Below, one piece after another: positions 11,190 to 21,447 of a DNA stretch of 64,000 nt (within the stretch, counting starts at the first letter, position 1; each line of letters starts with the position of its first letter). The stretch is from Porphyra umbilicalis. Its lineage: Eukaryota > Rhodophyta > Bangiophyceae > Bangiales > Bangiaceae. The translations under genes and the position numbers were made by a program. The notes under the pieces were generated by a model. It had not been told where the DNA came from, did not search any database, and saw nothing but the letters and a program-made list of their open reading frames with translations. The DNA lies in NCBI GenBank assembly GCA_002049455.2, contig KV918813.1, positions 248,001 through 312,000 on the forward strand, given 5' to 3'.

Positions 11190-13506
11190 ATGGCCCGGGC
11201 GGTGCGTGCCTCTCGGGTGCGCGCTTGCGCCCCGGCCGTCGCGCCCAGACGCGTTGCCGGCCGCTGCGCGCCGTGCGGCGGCGGTGGTGGGCAGCCGCGG
11301 GTGGCCGCGGATTGGTGGCCGTGCCGCCGGTCGGGCGCGCGTGGCCTCGGCCCGCGCCCGCGCGCCCGCGCGCCCGCGCGCGCGCGTGATCCGCCCCCGC
11401 CGCCGACGCGGCGCGCCGCCGCGGCGCCCGCGGCGGCCGCGTGGGCCGCGTCGGCCGCGCCGCCGCGGCCGGGGCGGCGTGCCCCTCGCGGTGCGCCGTG
11501 CCGCCCACCACCCCCCCCCCCCCCCCCCCCCCCCCCCCCGCGACCACGTCTAGGAGTGGCCTCTCATGGGGTGTCCCCCCCCCCCCCCCCCCCCCCCCCC
11601 GGCGGCCTTTTTGCCGCCGCCGCCCGCCCGGGTGCGCCCGCGCCCACGGCGGCGGGGCGGGCTCCCCCCCGCCGCCCCCCACCGGCGGCGGGTCCCCCCC
11701 CCCCCCCCCCCCCGCCCCCTGGCCGCCGACGGGGTACCCTCCCCCCCCCCCCCCCCCCCCCCCCAACGGCGGCGGTGCTGCTGTCCCCGACCTCCCCCCC
11801 CCTCCCCGTCCTCGCCGCCCTCCTCGCCACGGTTGTGGGGGCGGGCGGGGACGCCCGCCGCGCCTTCCTCTTGGCCGCCGCCGCGTCCAACGGGCGCCTC
11901 CTGCCGGGCGCCCACCCCCTGTACGAGGCGGCGTGGGCGGCCGCCGCCCCCGCGGCGGTCGTGCTGCTGCTCGGCACCCTGCGGCGTCCGACCCCCCCCC
12001 CGGCGGCGGCGACAGCGGCGGCGGTGGCGGCGACGGCGGTTCCCTCCCCCCCCCCACCCCCGGCGGCGGCGGCCGCGTCCGCCTCCGCGCGCGCCTCGGC
12101 GGGGCGCTCGGCAGCCGCGGGGGCCTCGCGGCCGCCTTTTTCGTCGCTGGCGCCGCCGGCACGGTTGCCGGCGCGGCGGCGGCGGCGGCGCTCGTGCCCC
12201 TCCCCGGCGGGCGCGTCGCGGCGGCGCGGTTGGCGGGCACCCTCGCGGCCACGTACATTGGGGGGAGCGTCAACTTTGTGGCCGTCGCGTCGGCGGTCGG
12301 CCTGGACAGCGTCGGCGCGGCGGTGGCGGCGGATATGGCGGCCATGGCCGTCTATCTGGCGGCGCTGACGGCGGTGGTGCCGCGGGGGGAGGCGCCGCGT
12401 CCAGGGGTCGGCGCCCACGCGGGGGGCGCCGACGCGTCGGGGGGGGGGGGGGGGCGCGCCGCCGGCACTCGGGGTGCCCGCCGCGCCCCCGCCGCCCCCC
12501 GTGCCCGTGGGGGTGGCGGCGGCGGCGGTGGGGGGCGCCGCCGCCTACGCCGCCGCCGTGTGTGCGGTCGGTCACGTGGTGGCGGCGACGCCGCTGCTGC
12601 GGGGCCTCCCGGGGGGGGGGTTGCTCGCCGCCTCGGCGCTGGCGCTGGCCGTCCCGCTGCCGGCCGGGGGGGGGCTCGCCGCGGCTGGCTGCCGACCGCG
12701 GCGGCGACCGCCGGTCGGTGGCTTGGCCGCCGCCGCCGCCGCCCCGCGTCGGCCGCCCTAGTGCCGGCGGCGGCCGGCGGCGGGTCGCCCGTCGGCGCAC
12801 CCGCGGCCGGCGGCGGCGGCGTGCCGGCCGCCGCCACCGCCGACGGCGCGTCGACCGAGGCGCCGGCGGCAGCGGGCGACGGCAGCGGCGCCCCCCCCCC
12901 CCCCCCCCCCTCACCGCAGCGGCAACGGCGCTGTGCGACCTCCTCCTCGCGACGCTTTTTGCCACGCTTGGCGCCGCGGCGCGCGTCGACGCTGTCGCGT
13001 CGGCGCCGGCCACGCTCCTCTTTTGTGGGGTGACCCTCGCCGGGCACGTGGCGGGGGTGGCCGCCGCCGTTGCCGCCGCGGCGGCGGCGGGCGCGGGGTG
13101 GCGCCCGCGGGAAGCGGCGGTGGCGTCCAACGCGGGCGTGGGGGGGGCCGCCACCGCCGCCGCGTTTGCGGCGGCGGCGGGGTGGCCGACCTTGGTCGGC
13201 GTGGGCGTCGTGTTGGGGGCGGCGGGCTACGCGGCGGGCACGTTTGTCGGCATTGCGTTGTGTGCGGCGTTGGGGGGTAGCGCGGGTCCAGGGGGGGGGG
13301 GGGGGGGGCGGCGTGCCGTTGCCGCCATCCGTGTCAAGAGGCCCTGCCGTCCATGGTCAGAGCTGCGGCCGCCCCGCGCGGTCGCCACGCGGGTGCGCGG
13401 CGCGGCGCACGCGCGGGCGACGCCACCTCGGTCAATGTCCGTGGCGCCACTGAACGGCCGCGAGTGCCACGTGCGCCGGCAAGATCGGGCACCAGCAGGC
13501 CACTAG
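11190..13506 (+). CDS. DUF819-family multi-pass membrane protein, possibly plastid-targeted
   Basis: The DUF819 family contains predicted multi-spanning membrane proteins of bacteria and plant or algal plastids, of unknown transport role. Diagnostic segments are LPVLAALLATVVGAGGDARR (about 11800), LAATYIGGSVNFVAVASAVG (about 12250), AGHVAGVAAAVAA (about 13040), and ASNAGVGGAATAAAFAAAAG followed by GYAAGTFVGIALCAAL (about 13115-13270). The last is the family's ASNA-GG-TA signature and C-terminal helix. The N-terminus from the Met at 11190 (MARAVRASRVRACAPAV) is basic and free of acidic residues, like a transit peptide. The conserved segments lie in all three plus frames, switching at C or G runs (11511-11539, 11575-11600, about 11743-11764, about 12600, about 12896-12910), so the span is an envelope. 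The last frame could also stop at 13453. Confidence 0.7.
11511..11764. repeat. Cluster of C homopolymers in the DUF819 gene
   Basis: C runs of about 29 nt (11511-11539), 26 nt (11575-11600), 17 nt (about 11696-11712) and 22 nt (about 11743-11764) fall within 260 bp. This Pro-rich linker lies between the putative transit peptide and the first membrane segment, and the frame cannot be followed through it. Confidence 0.85.
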
Positions 13507-14336
13507 AAGGGGCGGTGGGTCGACCCCCCTGTCAGACAGCCACCGACGCCACAGGCCGTGGCGCGGTCGCCCTCTGGGAGTCGACCGCCCGCAGGTGCCC
13601 CACGGGGTGTCGCGCACCCCTGCCCCCCGTGGGTGCGGGTGCGCGTCTGGCCGGGGTGCGCCCGCAGGCGCGCCCCGACGGCAGCTGGCCCGCGCCGCGG
13701 CCGCGACGCGATGGCGCCGACGCGTCACAGGGGCAAACGGCAGCCGGGGTGCCATGCCGGCCGAGCCGAGGAGCGCAGGAAGGAGTACCGTAGGAGCGTG
13801 TGGCGAGCGCGCGTCTCCAGACCGAAAGAACGGAGCCCGACGCCGCCGCCGCGGTACACGCCAGTCACGCTGGACCTGGTGCCAGAGACGTCCCTCGAGC
13901 TTTTGCAGCAGACCCGCACACGCACACGCCGTCAACAAAGCAGAGCTCTGAGCTATCATCACAGTCGAAAGAAACACAGAAGGAGGGTCTGATCCGGCCA
14001 ATGTCAATGCGATACATTTTTTGACAGTGATCGACCAATCAATAGCTGAGCCAAGAAACACAACAACAGGGCCGATGACTGAAGCTGTCGCTGCATTTCT
14101 CGCCGTGATCTTGCTTCTCAGGAGCGCTCCCTGTGCACAGAACCCCACACGTGGGGTGGGCAGGGGGTAGCCAGAGTCTCTGCTCTGATTCGATAGCACG
14201 GTTGCGCTCCGTGGATCTCATTCACGGCAAGGTTCACAGCTGTGGACCCTCACGTCACGCTCTTGTCGACCGCGGCGGTCCCATCGATGGCCGCTGGTCC
14301 CACCCCCCCCCCCCCCCTCCCCGCTTCCTCCCCAGA
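13507..14336. other. Intergenic, no supported gene
   Basis: Only short, non-conserved ORFs. Composition falls from GC-rich to near-average between about 13900 and 14230. I see no RNA gene or repeat. Confidence 0.6.
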
Positions 14337-15290
14337 CTACGCCAGGAAGCTGTCGGCAAAGTGCTTGGCGAGGATCGCATCCCGCCACACGAGGACGTCG
14401 TCCAGCCCCTCCCCAAAAGACTCGTCTGACGCCAGCGCCTTGAGCCCCGCCAGCGGCGTGTCGTCCAAGTAGGCCTTGCCCAGCGGGCGGATGACGCCCG
14501 TCGCAACGACCATGGCAATGTCCGCGTAGGAGAAGGCGTCGCCGACCAGATAGACGCACCCGCTCGCCGCCGGCGTGCCCCCCCGCACGGCGGCTTGGAG
14601 TTCCCCCAGCCGCCCCCGCGCGGCGGCGCGGTCGACTTGCGGCGGGTACTTGGCGACCATGCCCGCCACCGACCGGCGGGCGACCCAGTGGAGGACCGCC
14701 CCGGGGAGGCGGCGCAGCGCCGGGGGCATCACCGCCACCATTGCCGCCGTCCCTTCCTCCCGCCCGGCAACCGCAGACAGCGTCGACCCGCGGCCATACG
14801 AGAGCACCTCCTGCGCCGCGTCGGCCCACCCGTCGATGGGGTCGACGGCGCCGCCGCCTGCGGGCGGCGGCGGAAAGAGCACGGGGGGGGGCGGGTCACC
14901 CGCCGCCGCCGCCGCGGCCGTGGCCGCCGCCTGCCCGTACCGCGCAATGTCCCGCGCTTCGCGGATGGCGCCGCTGGCGCCGGCGGCGTGGCGGAAGAGC
15001 ACCGGCACGGAGAGCGGGCCCGACGGCCAGCCGAGGCGGAGGCGGAGGAGCAACTCCCCGGGGCCGGGGCTGTACGCCGTGTAGGTGACGGGGTGGCCGA
15101 CGACCGTCAACGCCCAGCGGGCGAGGAGCGACCAGGGGGACAGGCCGAGGTGGACGAGCTCATCCCGGGGGGGGGGGGGCGCCATGACGTCGTCCACCGG
15201 TGGGGGGCGTGGGGGGATGGTCAAGAACAGCGTCTGGCCTGTTGGGGGGGAGGGCCGGTGCCAAACGCCGATGGCGACCACGTCGGTCAA
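14337..15290 (-). CDS. Glutathione S-transferase-like protein
   Basis: Intronless ORF. The thioredoxin-like N-terminal half is recognisable by LGLSPWSLLARWALTVVGHP and a cis-Pro-like motif (PLSVPVLF). The helical C-terminal half contains YLVGDAFSYADIAMVVATG, the GST C-domain motif where Asp caps a helix. The family conjugates glutathione or binds ligands, mostly in the cytosol; which activity this member has cannot be read from sequence. The ORF opens at 15290 (317 aa), but the Met at 15185 (282 aa) is the likelier start because the domain begins a few residues after it. A Pro/Ala/Gly-rich insert (about 14880-14940) separates the halves. The Ser in the SPWS motif could be the catalytic hydroxyl. 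Confidence 0.75.
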   Translation of the reverse strand: MTDVVAIGVWHRPSPPTGQTLFLTIPPRPPPVDDVMAPPPPRDELVHLGLSPWSLLARWALTVVGHPVTYTAYSPGPGELLLRLRLGWPSGPLSVPVLFRHAAGASGAIREARDIARYGQAAATAAAAAAGDPPPPVLFPPPPAGGGAVDPIDGWADAAQEVLSYGRGSTLSAVAGREEGTAAMVAVMPPALRRLPGAVLHWVARRSVAGMVAKYPPQVDRAAARGRLGELQAAVRGGTPAASGCVYLVGDAFSYADIAMVVATGVIRPLGKAYLDDTPLAGLKALASDESFGEGLDDVLVWRDAILAKHFADSFLA

Positions 15291-16024
15291 GCAGCCGCCA
15301 TGTGTGGGCTCTTATGCAGCCTCTCGCTCTGGCGGTGAACGCAGAGGTCAAACGACCCAGAGGGAGGCGACCACGACGGCAACGAGGCGGCAGAGACGAC
15401 ATCATGGAAGGCGCGACCGACATCATTGGGACCGTGGGTGGCCAGTTGCAACGGGGGTCCACATGAAAATACCGCATGTCAAATTCGACACGAGGTTCAC
15501 AACCGGCATCATGTGGACCGGATACTTGATCCAGCGGCAGCGCGCGTCTGTGGCCAAGGCGCGGACGGGCCCGCGCCACGGTCTGCAGTGGTCGCCGGCG
15601 TGGCGCTGCTGTCCCCTCGGCCGACCACCGTGCTGACGCTGGTGGACCGGTCCGCGTCGTTGCCGCGTCCGCCCCGGCGCTTCCACGCAGCGTCGCTGCT
15701 GCTGTCACGGCCGACTTGGCACCCTGCAGCGGCTGCTGCTGTTGCTGGCGACCTGGCGCCCCGTCTCTCATTGACGGCCCCTGCCCCTGTCGCCTGTGGT
15801 TGGGAACCTGTGGCGGCCGTGGAGCGACGCCGCCCGCGTGGACGGTGTTGGGGGGAGCGGCTACCGGCTGTGGGAGGGGCGTGTCCTGCTATCGGAGGTT
15901 TGGCTTTCCGCGGTCTGCGGCTTCAAGTCAGGCTGGCGCCTAGCGGAGGGGTGGCCGGTGGTGGCGCTTGCCGCGCCGCGGCGGACGGCCCTTTGGGGCG
16001 GGGTGGGGGCGCGCACGCGCCGCC
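15291..16024. other. Interval with no supported gene
   Basis: Several overlapping plus-strand frames are open from about 15430 to 16030, but none shows conserved motifs. It probably holds the GOT1 promoter and 5' leader. Confidence 0.5.
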
Positions 16025-16785
16025 ATGAACGACTTTAAGAGTGCGTTGCTGGGGGGCTGCGTGGCGCGTTGCTGGCGGTGTGAGTCGAGCTGCGCTGGGT
16101 GGCGCGGTTGCTGTTATGGGAAGGGGGCGGGGGGGGGGCATTTGCGACGCGGTGCTCTTGTGCGGGAGGAACGCTGTGCGAAGACGGGGTGTCGTGTCGC
16201 TGCTTCCTCTGTCACCTTGCGCACTGTGCGCCACGGTTATTTTTGCGGCTGCTGTTGTTGCATGCTGACAATTCACCTGCTGCCGCTCGTGTCCGGCTGC
16301 ATCCATGTCTTTTCCTTCTCGTTGCTTGGGTGCCTTTCTGTGTCCTCCCCCCTGGTGTCCCCGCTCCCTTCCATCAATCGTTTGCAGAAATTGGCATTGG
16401 CCTGACGTCCTTTGGCCTGGCCTTTATGATTTTGGGCGTCCTGCTCCTCTTTGACAAGGCCCTCCTGGCCATGGGCGACCTGCTCTTCCTCGCGGGCGTG
16501 ACGCTCATCATTGGCGTCCAGCGCTCCTACCGCTTCTTCTTCCAAAGAAAAAAGGCCAAAGGCAGCGCCCTCTTTTTCGGCGGCATGCTGCTCGTCCTCG
16601 TCGGCTGGCCGGTCATTGGCATGGGCGTCGAGGTGTTTGGCTTCATCAACCTGTTTGGCGACTTTTTCCCGATTGCCATTGCGTTTTTGCGGCGGATGCC
16701 CATCGTGGGTAACTTTATGACGCTCCCGGGCGTGCGGGTGGTTGTCGACAAGCTCGCCGCGTCGCCGCCCAAGTTGCCAGTGTGA
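16025..16785 (+). CDS. GOT1: Vesicle transport protein GOT1, two exons
   Basis: Small tetraspanning Golgi membrane protein involved in ER-Golgi traffic. Exon 1 is only 16 nt (16025-16040, encoding MNDFK with a split last codon). The donor GTGCGT starts at 16041 and the acceptor TTTGCAG ends at 16387. Exon 2 is 16388-16785. The spliced product (137 aa, typical for GOT1) starts MNDFKKIGIGLTSFG and continues ILGVLLLFDKALLAMGD, IIGVQRSYRFFFQRKKAKG, LIGW-like LVGWPVIGMGVEVFGF and FFPIAIAFLRRMPIVG. These are the family's hallmark segments, including the F-F-Q-[KR] cytosolic loop and the FFP-R-P motif. The short first exon fits the family start so well that I consider the model firm. Confidence 0.93.
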
Positions 16786-18108
16786 TGGAGGGGCGTTGCG
16801 GGGGGGGGGGGAGGGGGTGCTGCTGTACAAAGCGGACGAGGCCAAGAAGAAACAGCAATCGAGCAACCCGCTATTGCTCGCCGATGGCATTATCGTTGCG
16901 TCCGTGTCGTGACTTGGCCACGGCCGCCGCGCCGACGAGCTTTTCCAGTGCCAGCGCCGCTGCGCCGCACCTGCTGCAGTGGCGCCTCTGCTATGGCTCT
17001 CAAGATCGCAGCGGTGCTGCTGCAACGCATGTGCGTGCGCGCGCCGTCAGAGACGATGTCAGTCCGTAGTAAATATTCTGAGCAGCCTCTCGAGAATACA
17101 GTCTGGACTTGTATTGCTGATCCCCGAATTTTGTCCTGGGAGACAGAGACAGAGACTGACTCTGAATAAGAGCACTCTATTGGTTTAAAATGACAGTAAG
17201 AAGGCATCGAAGCCAATAGAAAGCCCGCGTTCGGAGCCGGGACCTTGCATCCAGCAGAACTCACTGTTTGTTGCCGCTTGATCCGCATTTCTTGGCACGG
17301 AGCAAGCTGCCCACGCGAGATCTTGAGATTCTCTACTGTTTCCTCGCCAGAAGCGCAGAAAAGAAGAGGAGCTGATGTTGATTTCCAGGCTGTATGGGCA
17401 CATGTAAGCAATCAGGAGCACCAAGTCAGTCCCAGGGGCGCATCTGATTGGTGGAGAGAGTCGGTCCTCAAGTCAGTCTCTGTCCACCAGGACAAAATTC
17501 GGGGATCAGCAATAGCTCGCCAGCTGACAGGGAAAGCTACTGTACCGTGCTGTTGGAAAAGCGGACAGTGTCTTTCGTGGCCAGCACTCTTTTGACGGGT
17601 GACCTGCGGACAGTTCAAAGCTGCAAACCTTTGAAAATAGACCAATCGGCTGCCGCGGCGAGTATCTTCGCCGTTGGCACCGTACAGAAAAAATCCTGGG
17701 GAACCAATTCCGTTGAGACCCCACCGGCTCCTTGTGGGGGATATTGAGCCTCGCCACTGTCAGATCCGCCACCAATCCATCGCCCTGACCACACCCCGCA
17801 CGCTGCTCTCAGACTGCGATCGCGCCCTCGGGTGGGCCCCCGTTTGGCGCCGTCACCCGCCGTCGTCGAGCTTTTTCGGCTCCTTTCTTCCCCGTTGTGA
17901 TCGCAACGACGGCCGCCAGGGCCCCGCTGGCGGAGTTGGGACACCCCCCCGTGGCCCACCCGCCATCGGCGTTGCAGTCTGTGCGCGGCGGGGAGCTCGG
18001 TCTCCGCCCCCCCCCTCTGCACGTGTGCTGCCGCCCGGGTGGACCGTTGAGTGTGGTGGTGGGCGCACCCGTCGTTGCATCCCCCGCGCGGTGGATTGCC
18101 GTGCCCAC
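16786..18108. other. Repeat-bearing interval without a supported gene
   Basis: It holds the 28-bp inverted repeat pair at 17112-17139 and 17487-17514, and short ORFs around 17620-18100 with no recognised motif. The right end abuts the TA target of the pogo-like element. Confidence 0.5.
17112..17514. repeat. Perfect 28-bp inverted repeat, 347 bp apart
   Basis: The left arm is 17112-17139 and the right arm 17487-17514, exact reverse complements (core GCTGATCCCCGAATTTTGTC). Homology extends inward imperfectly (AGACAGAGACTGACT against its complement). This looks like a small TIR element or fold-back unit; I cannot define target duplications. Confidence 0.7.
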
Positions 18109-19681
18109 TATCCGTCTGACACCAGATAAGAACCCATGGCATCAGATAAGAACCAACTGTAAGGGTCGATTCTTCACAGTGTTTACATACTAAGTGAGTT
18201 TCTGGATAATCAAACAGATGCCAACACTCGAACAGGAAGGCCCGTCTTGCCCCAAAGAAAAAGTGGATTCTGTAGTGAGACACAGGAAAGAAAAGAGCAG
18301 GTCTTCAGCTCGCCAACCATGTGATCAGCTTTTCCATACGCCATCGTCGTCGGCAGGGACGGGTGGCCGAGTGTTTTTGATGGGGTCTCTGTCCAGACGT
18401 TCCAACGGTCAATTTTTGGCTCAAATCGCCCTCTGCGACCCTGCCAAGCGTCCATTGCGCGCGCGGGCCAAAAATCTGACCAGGCAGAAAAGCACGATTC
18501 CCAGTCCTGAGCTCGTGTGTTGCACGTGGCGCGGCCCGCGCTACGGCAGTTCCACATGTCCATGAGAAGTGCACTTCCGGTGCAATGAGAACGCCAGATA
18601 CACCGGGGCTTTCTTCATCACGTCGAGACGCTTCGGAGGCCATAAAGCAGTACGTCCTCGTCGTCCCGGAAAGACAATCCACATGGCTTCAAAGAAAAAA
18701 CCTGCTCTTACGACCCCGCTCAGGCCGATTTCAGAACCCATTGTGGGTCCACATGGCCAGAAATGGCTGTTGTGTCCCACCCCCAGTTAAGCTCCACTGC
18801 GCCGCGGGGGAGCTGTCAAAAGGAGCAGACCGAGTGGTGTCGGACGTTAACCTGGAGCTTTTGGTGTCACGCCTCACCCCGGTGGTCCGCAAGAACCTGT
18901 CGTGCCCGACAATCGTGCAGGGAACGCTTTCGACAGCGGGACGAGCAACTGTTTTGACGGCGCCGGAGGTGCTGGCGGCTGTTCAGCAGCTTGACGCCGA
19001 CAAGCTCAAGAATCAGCAAGACCTCGAGGTGGGTCGTCGGCAGAGGGAGGCGACGGTGGCAGCCAACAAGCCCAAAAAGGCCGAGCTGGCTGCAGCGCAG
19101 GAGCGCACGAAGTGGGCCAAGGTTTGGTGGCTGGTCAGTGAGGAGGCGGCCGAGGAGGGCCGGCACCGGCTGCACCGACTGCACCCGTCTCCCCGCAAGC
19201 TGGTCCTGCGGGAACGTGCCAGCAAGCAGCGCAAGCTGTTTCATGTGCCCAACGCGGGTGATTGTCGCCAGCGTAGACTGCTGTGATCACGCCCTTGGTT
19301 CCTTTGTTCTTTTTTCTGTTCCAGCTGTGGTTGGATAGAATATTGCCAGGGTTTTCCAGGTTCTTGATTGGTGCAATAGGATTTACCCCCATAGACAGTT
19401 GACTCAATTTGGACGGTCACACATCAACACTGTGGTACAATTATCCGTCAACACTGCAGAACGCCTAGGTTTTCCCAGGATGCTTGATGGGTTGTTAACT
19501 GGTGTATACCCCGATACCGACCCACCTACGAACAAAAAGAGTGAAGCGTCCATTTTTTGTGGAAAAAAGATGATGGAGGAGGGGAGGGTGAGCTGAGCCC
19601 AACGGTGTGCTTCTCGAAGGAAGTGAACCAGTGGTTAATAAACGGGGACAGGATGGGTTCTTATCTGGTGTCAGACGGATA
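18109..19681 (+). mobile_element. Tc1/mariner-pogo-like DNA transposon relic
   Basis: The inverted ends are TCCGTCTGACACCAGATAAG at 18111 and its complement ending at 19679. Identity extends 27 bp, through AACCCAT. The element is flanked by TA at 18109-18110 and 19680-19681, the target duplication of Tc1/mariner elements. It is 1569 bp long. It encloses a plus-strand ORF resembling the C-terminal part of a pogo-type transposase. Sequences matching part of the end also occur near 46845-46862 and 50744-50755, suggesting other copies or fragments. Intact ends with only a partial transposase suggest a deletion derivative. Confidence 0.7.
18585..19286 (+). pseudogene. Pogo-like transposase C-terminal fragment
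   Basis: The 233-aa ORF lies inside the pogo-like element. Its second half (from about residue 75) has the layout of the region after the DDE domain in pogo/Tigger transposases. NLELLVSRLTPVVRKN is followed by TIVQGTLSTAGRATVLTAPE, where family members have a T-x-x-x-I-x-x-F-x-x-T-G-x-x-P block. A Lys/Ala/Gln-rich coil then follows (KNQQDLEVGRRQREATVAAN). No DDE core precedes it. The assignment is by pattern and is tentative. Confidence 0.4.
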
Positions 19682-20586
19682 CTGTTGGATTGCGTGCCGG
19701 CAGCTTGCAGCCGCCGCAACGGCGACGACGGCGCGCCCGCGAGGGCCGCGCGACGACGGCGCCGTCGATTTGGCGCCGAGTCCTCGGGCCGTGCGCGCCG
19801 GCGCGGGGGCCCCGGGTTTGGTGGCTGCCGCGCAGTCTGCGGCGAGGGACAGCCGTCCCGCCGGCGCTCGCGCGGCGGCGGGGGCCGCGGCAGCGCGCAA
19901 CGGCCCGCCGGCGGCGGCACCTCGAGCACACACCCCCCCCCACGCCAGCAGGGTAAAATGGGGGCTTCCAAGCGTGCACCGGCAGCCGCCGCCACCGCAG
20001 CCGCGTCGGGGAGGCCCGTGGGCGCTTGCGCATGACAGTGCGCCGCGTCGCCCGCAGGGAGGGGGTGCAGACCGGAGGCACGCCGCCAGCGCACGCCCGC
20101 CGTCTGGCGCCGGCCGTGTCCCACCCCCGACGGTCGCGTGAGTGAGTCGTGGCGGCGTTGGGGAGGGCGGCGGGCGCCGCCGCCAGGCGGCAGCGTGCCA
20201 CCCGCCGGTGGGGGTGCTGGCGGGAGGGTGGGGCGCGGGCCGGCGGTTCGGGCGGCAGGTGGCTGGTCGGTCGGCGGCCGCGCCCCCCCCCCCCCACTGA
20301 GTTTGCACGGGTGGGGGGCACGAGCGCCAGCGCCGCTCGCCGCCGCCACCACCGATTCATCAGTCGGTTGCACGCATGCGAGCGCCAGCGGCGTGCCGCA
20401 CCACCCCCCCCCCCTCCCGGCCGACCGATCGGCCGCCACCGCGGTCGCGACCGGCCCTCCCCCCCCCCCCCCCCCCCCATCCCCCACCTCCCTCTCCCCC
20501 CTCCCCCTCCCTCCGCCCCGGCTCCCCCCCACCGCTCTCCCCCTCCCCCACCACCCCGATCTACTCGCCCACCCCCCCGGGCCGTG
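19682..20586. other. GC-rich interval without a supported gene
   Basis: Several Arg/Pro/Gly-rich frames are open on both strands, typical of GC-rich shadow ORFs. A C run sits at about 20460-20478. It probably contains the promoter of the CobW-domain gene. I see no conserved motif. Confidence 0.5.
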
Positions 20587-21361
20587 ATGGCAACGATGGC
20601 GAGCGCGGCGGTCGGCCACGGCGCCGCCTTCCTCCTCCCCGTCTCCCCCGTGGCCCCCCCCCGCGATTCGGCACGCCGATCGCGGGCGTGTCCCCGCACC
20701 CCTCCGTCAAGCCCCGTGGCCACCCCCGCCGTCGCCCTGCACCTCCCGTGGCGCACCCCCCGGCCGACGACGCCCGGCGCGCCGGCGCCCGCCGGGTCGC
20801 CCGCATCGGGCGCGGTCGCCGCCCCCCCCGCCCGCCGGCGGCGGGTGCGGGCGCGGTCCCCCCCCCCCGCCCCGGCCTCGACTTGTCGGTGTGGACGCCC
20901 CCCCCCCCCCCCCGCGGGCGTCCAAGATCCGGCGTTCCGGGGACCCCGCCGGCGGGGCGCCGGCCACCTACATGTTTCGCGCGTGCCGCCCCTTTCACCC
21001 CGCCCGCCTCCACGCGGTCCTCTCCTCCACGGCCACGTGGGAGGGCGTCGGCAGCTCCGTCGGGGTGCTCGTCCTCGCGACGCGCCTCCATGGCGTCGTC
21101 GAGTGGCGGCAAGTCGGCGACGTTGGGACGGTCAAGTGGGGGCCGTCGGACGCGCGCGCGCGCGACGATGAGCGTGGGCGGTGGTGGAGTGAGCTGGTGT
21201 TTGCCGCGCGCCCGGGGGGGGGGCACGTCGACGCGCCGCGCCTGCGGGGGGCCCTCGAAGCGGCGCTGCTGCGCGACGAGGAGATGGTCCTCCGCACCGC
21301 CTGGGGGGTGTTGGAGGACCCGTTTGAGGCGTGGCTGCCCCGCGAGGAGGACGATGGGTGA
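20587..21361 (+). CDS. CobW C-terminal-domain protein lacking the GTPase domain
   Basis: The core from about residue 125 is the COG0523/CobW C-terminal domain. YMFRACRPFHPARLHAVLSS is followed by GVLVLATRLHGVVEWRQVGD, paired Trp in the WGPSD...GRWWSELVF segment, ALLRDEEMV and DPFEAWLPREEDDG. In the family this domain follows a P-loop metallochaperone GTPase; here I find no Walker A motif upstream, so it is a stand-alone domain. The proposed start, MATMASAAVGHGAAFLLPVS at 20587, looks like a transit peptide and connects through a C run (about 20890-20905) where the frame changes. The end at 21361 is the in-frame TGA, but GTGAGC overlapping that stop and TTTTGCTAG near 21447 could splice to a short Arg-rich tail. 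Confidence 0.6.
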
Positions 21362-21447
21362 GCGCCTGGCGTCGCACCGGGGGGGGGGGTGGACGACGGC
21401 GTGCGGGAGCCCCCTCCCGGCCCCTAGTGCTGTTTTTGTTTTGCTAG

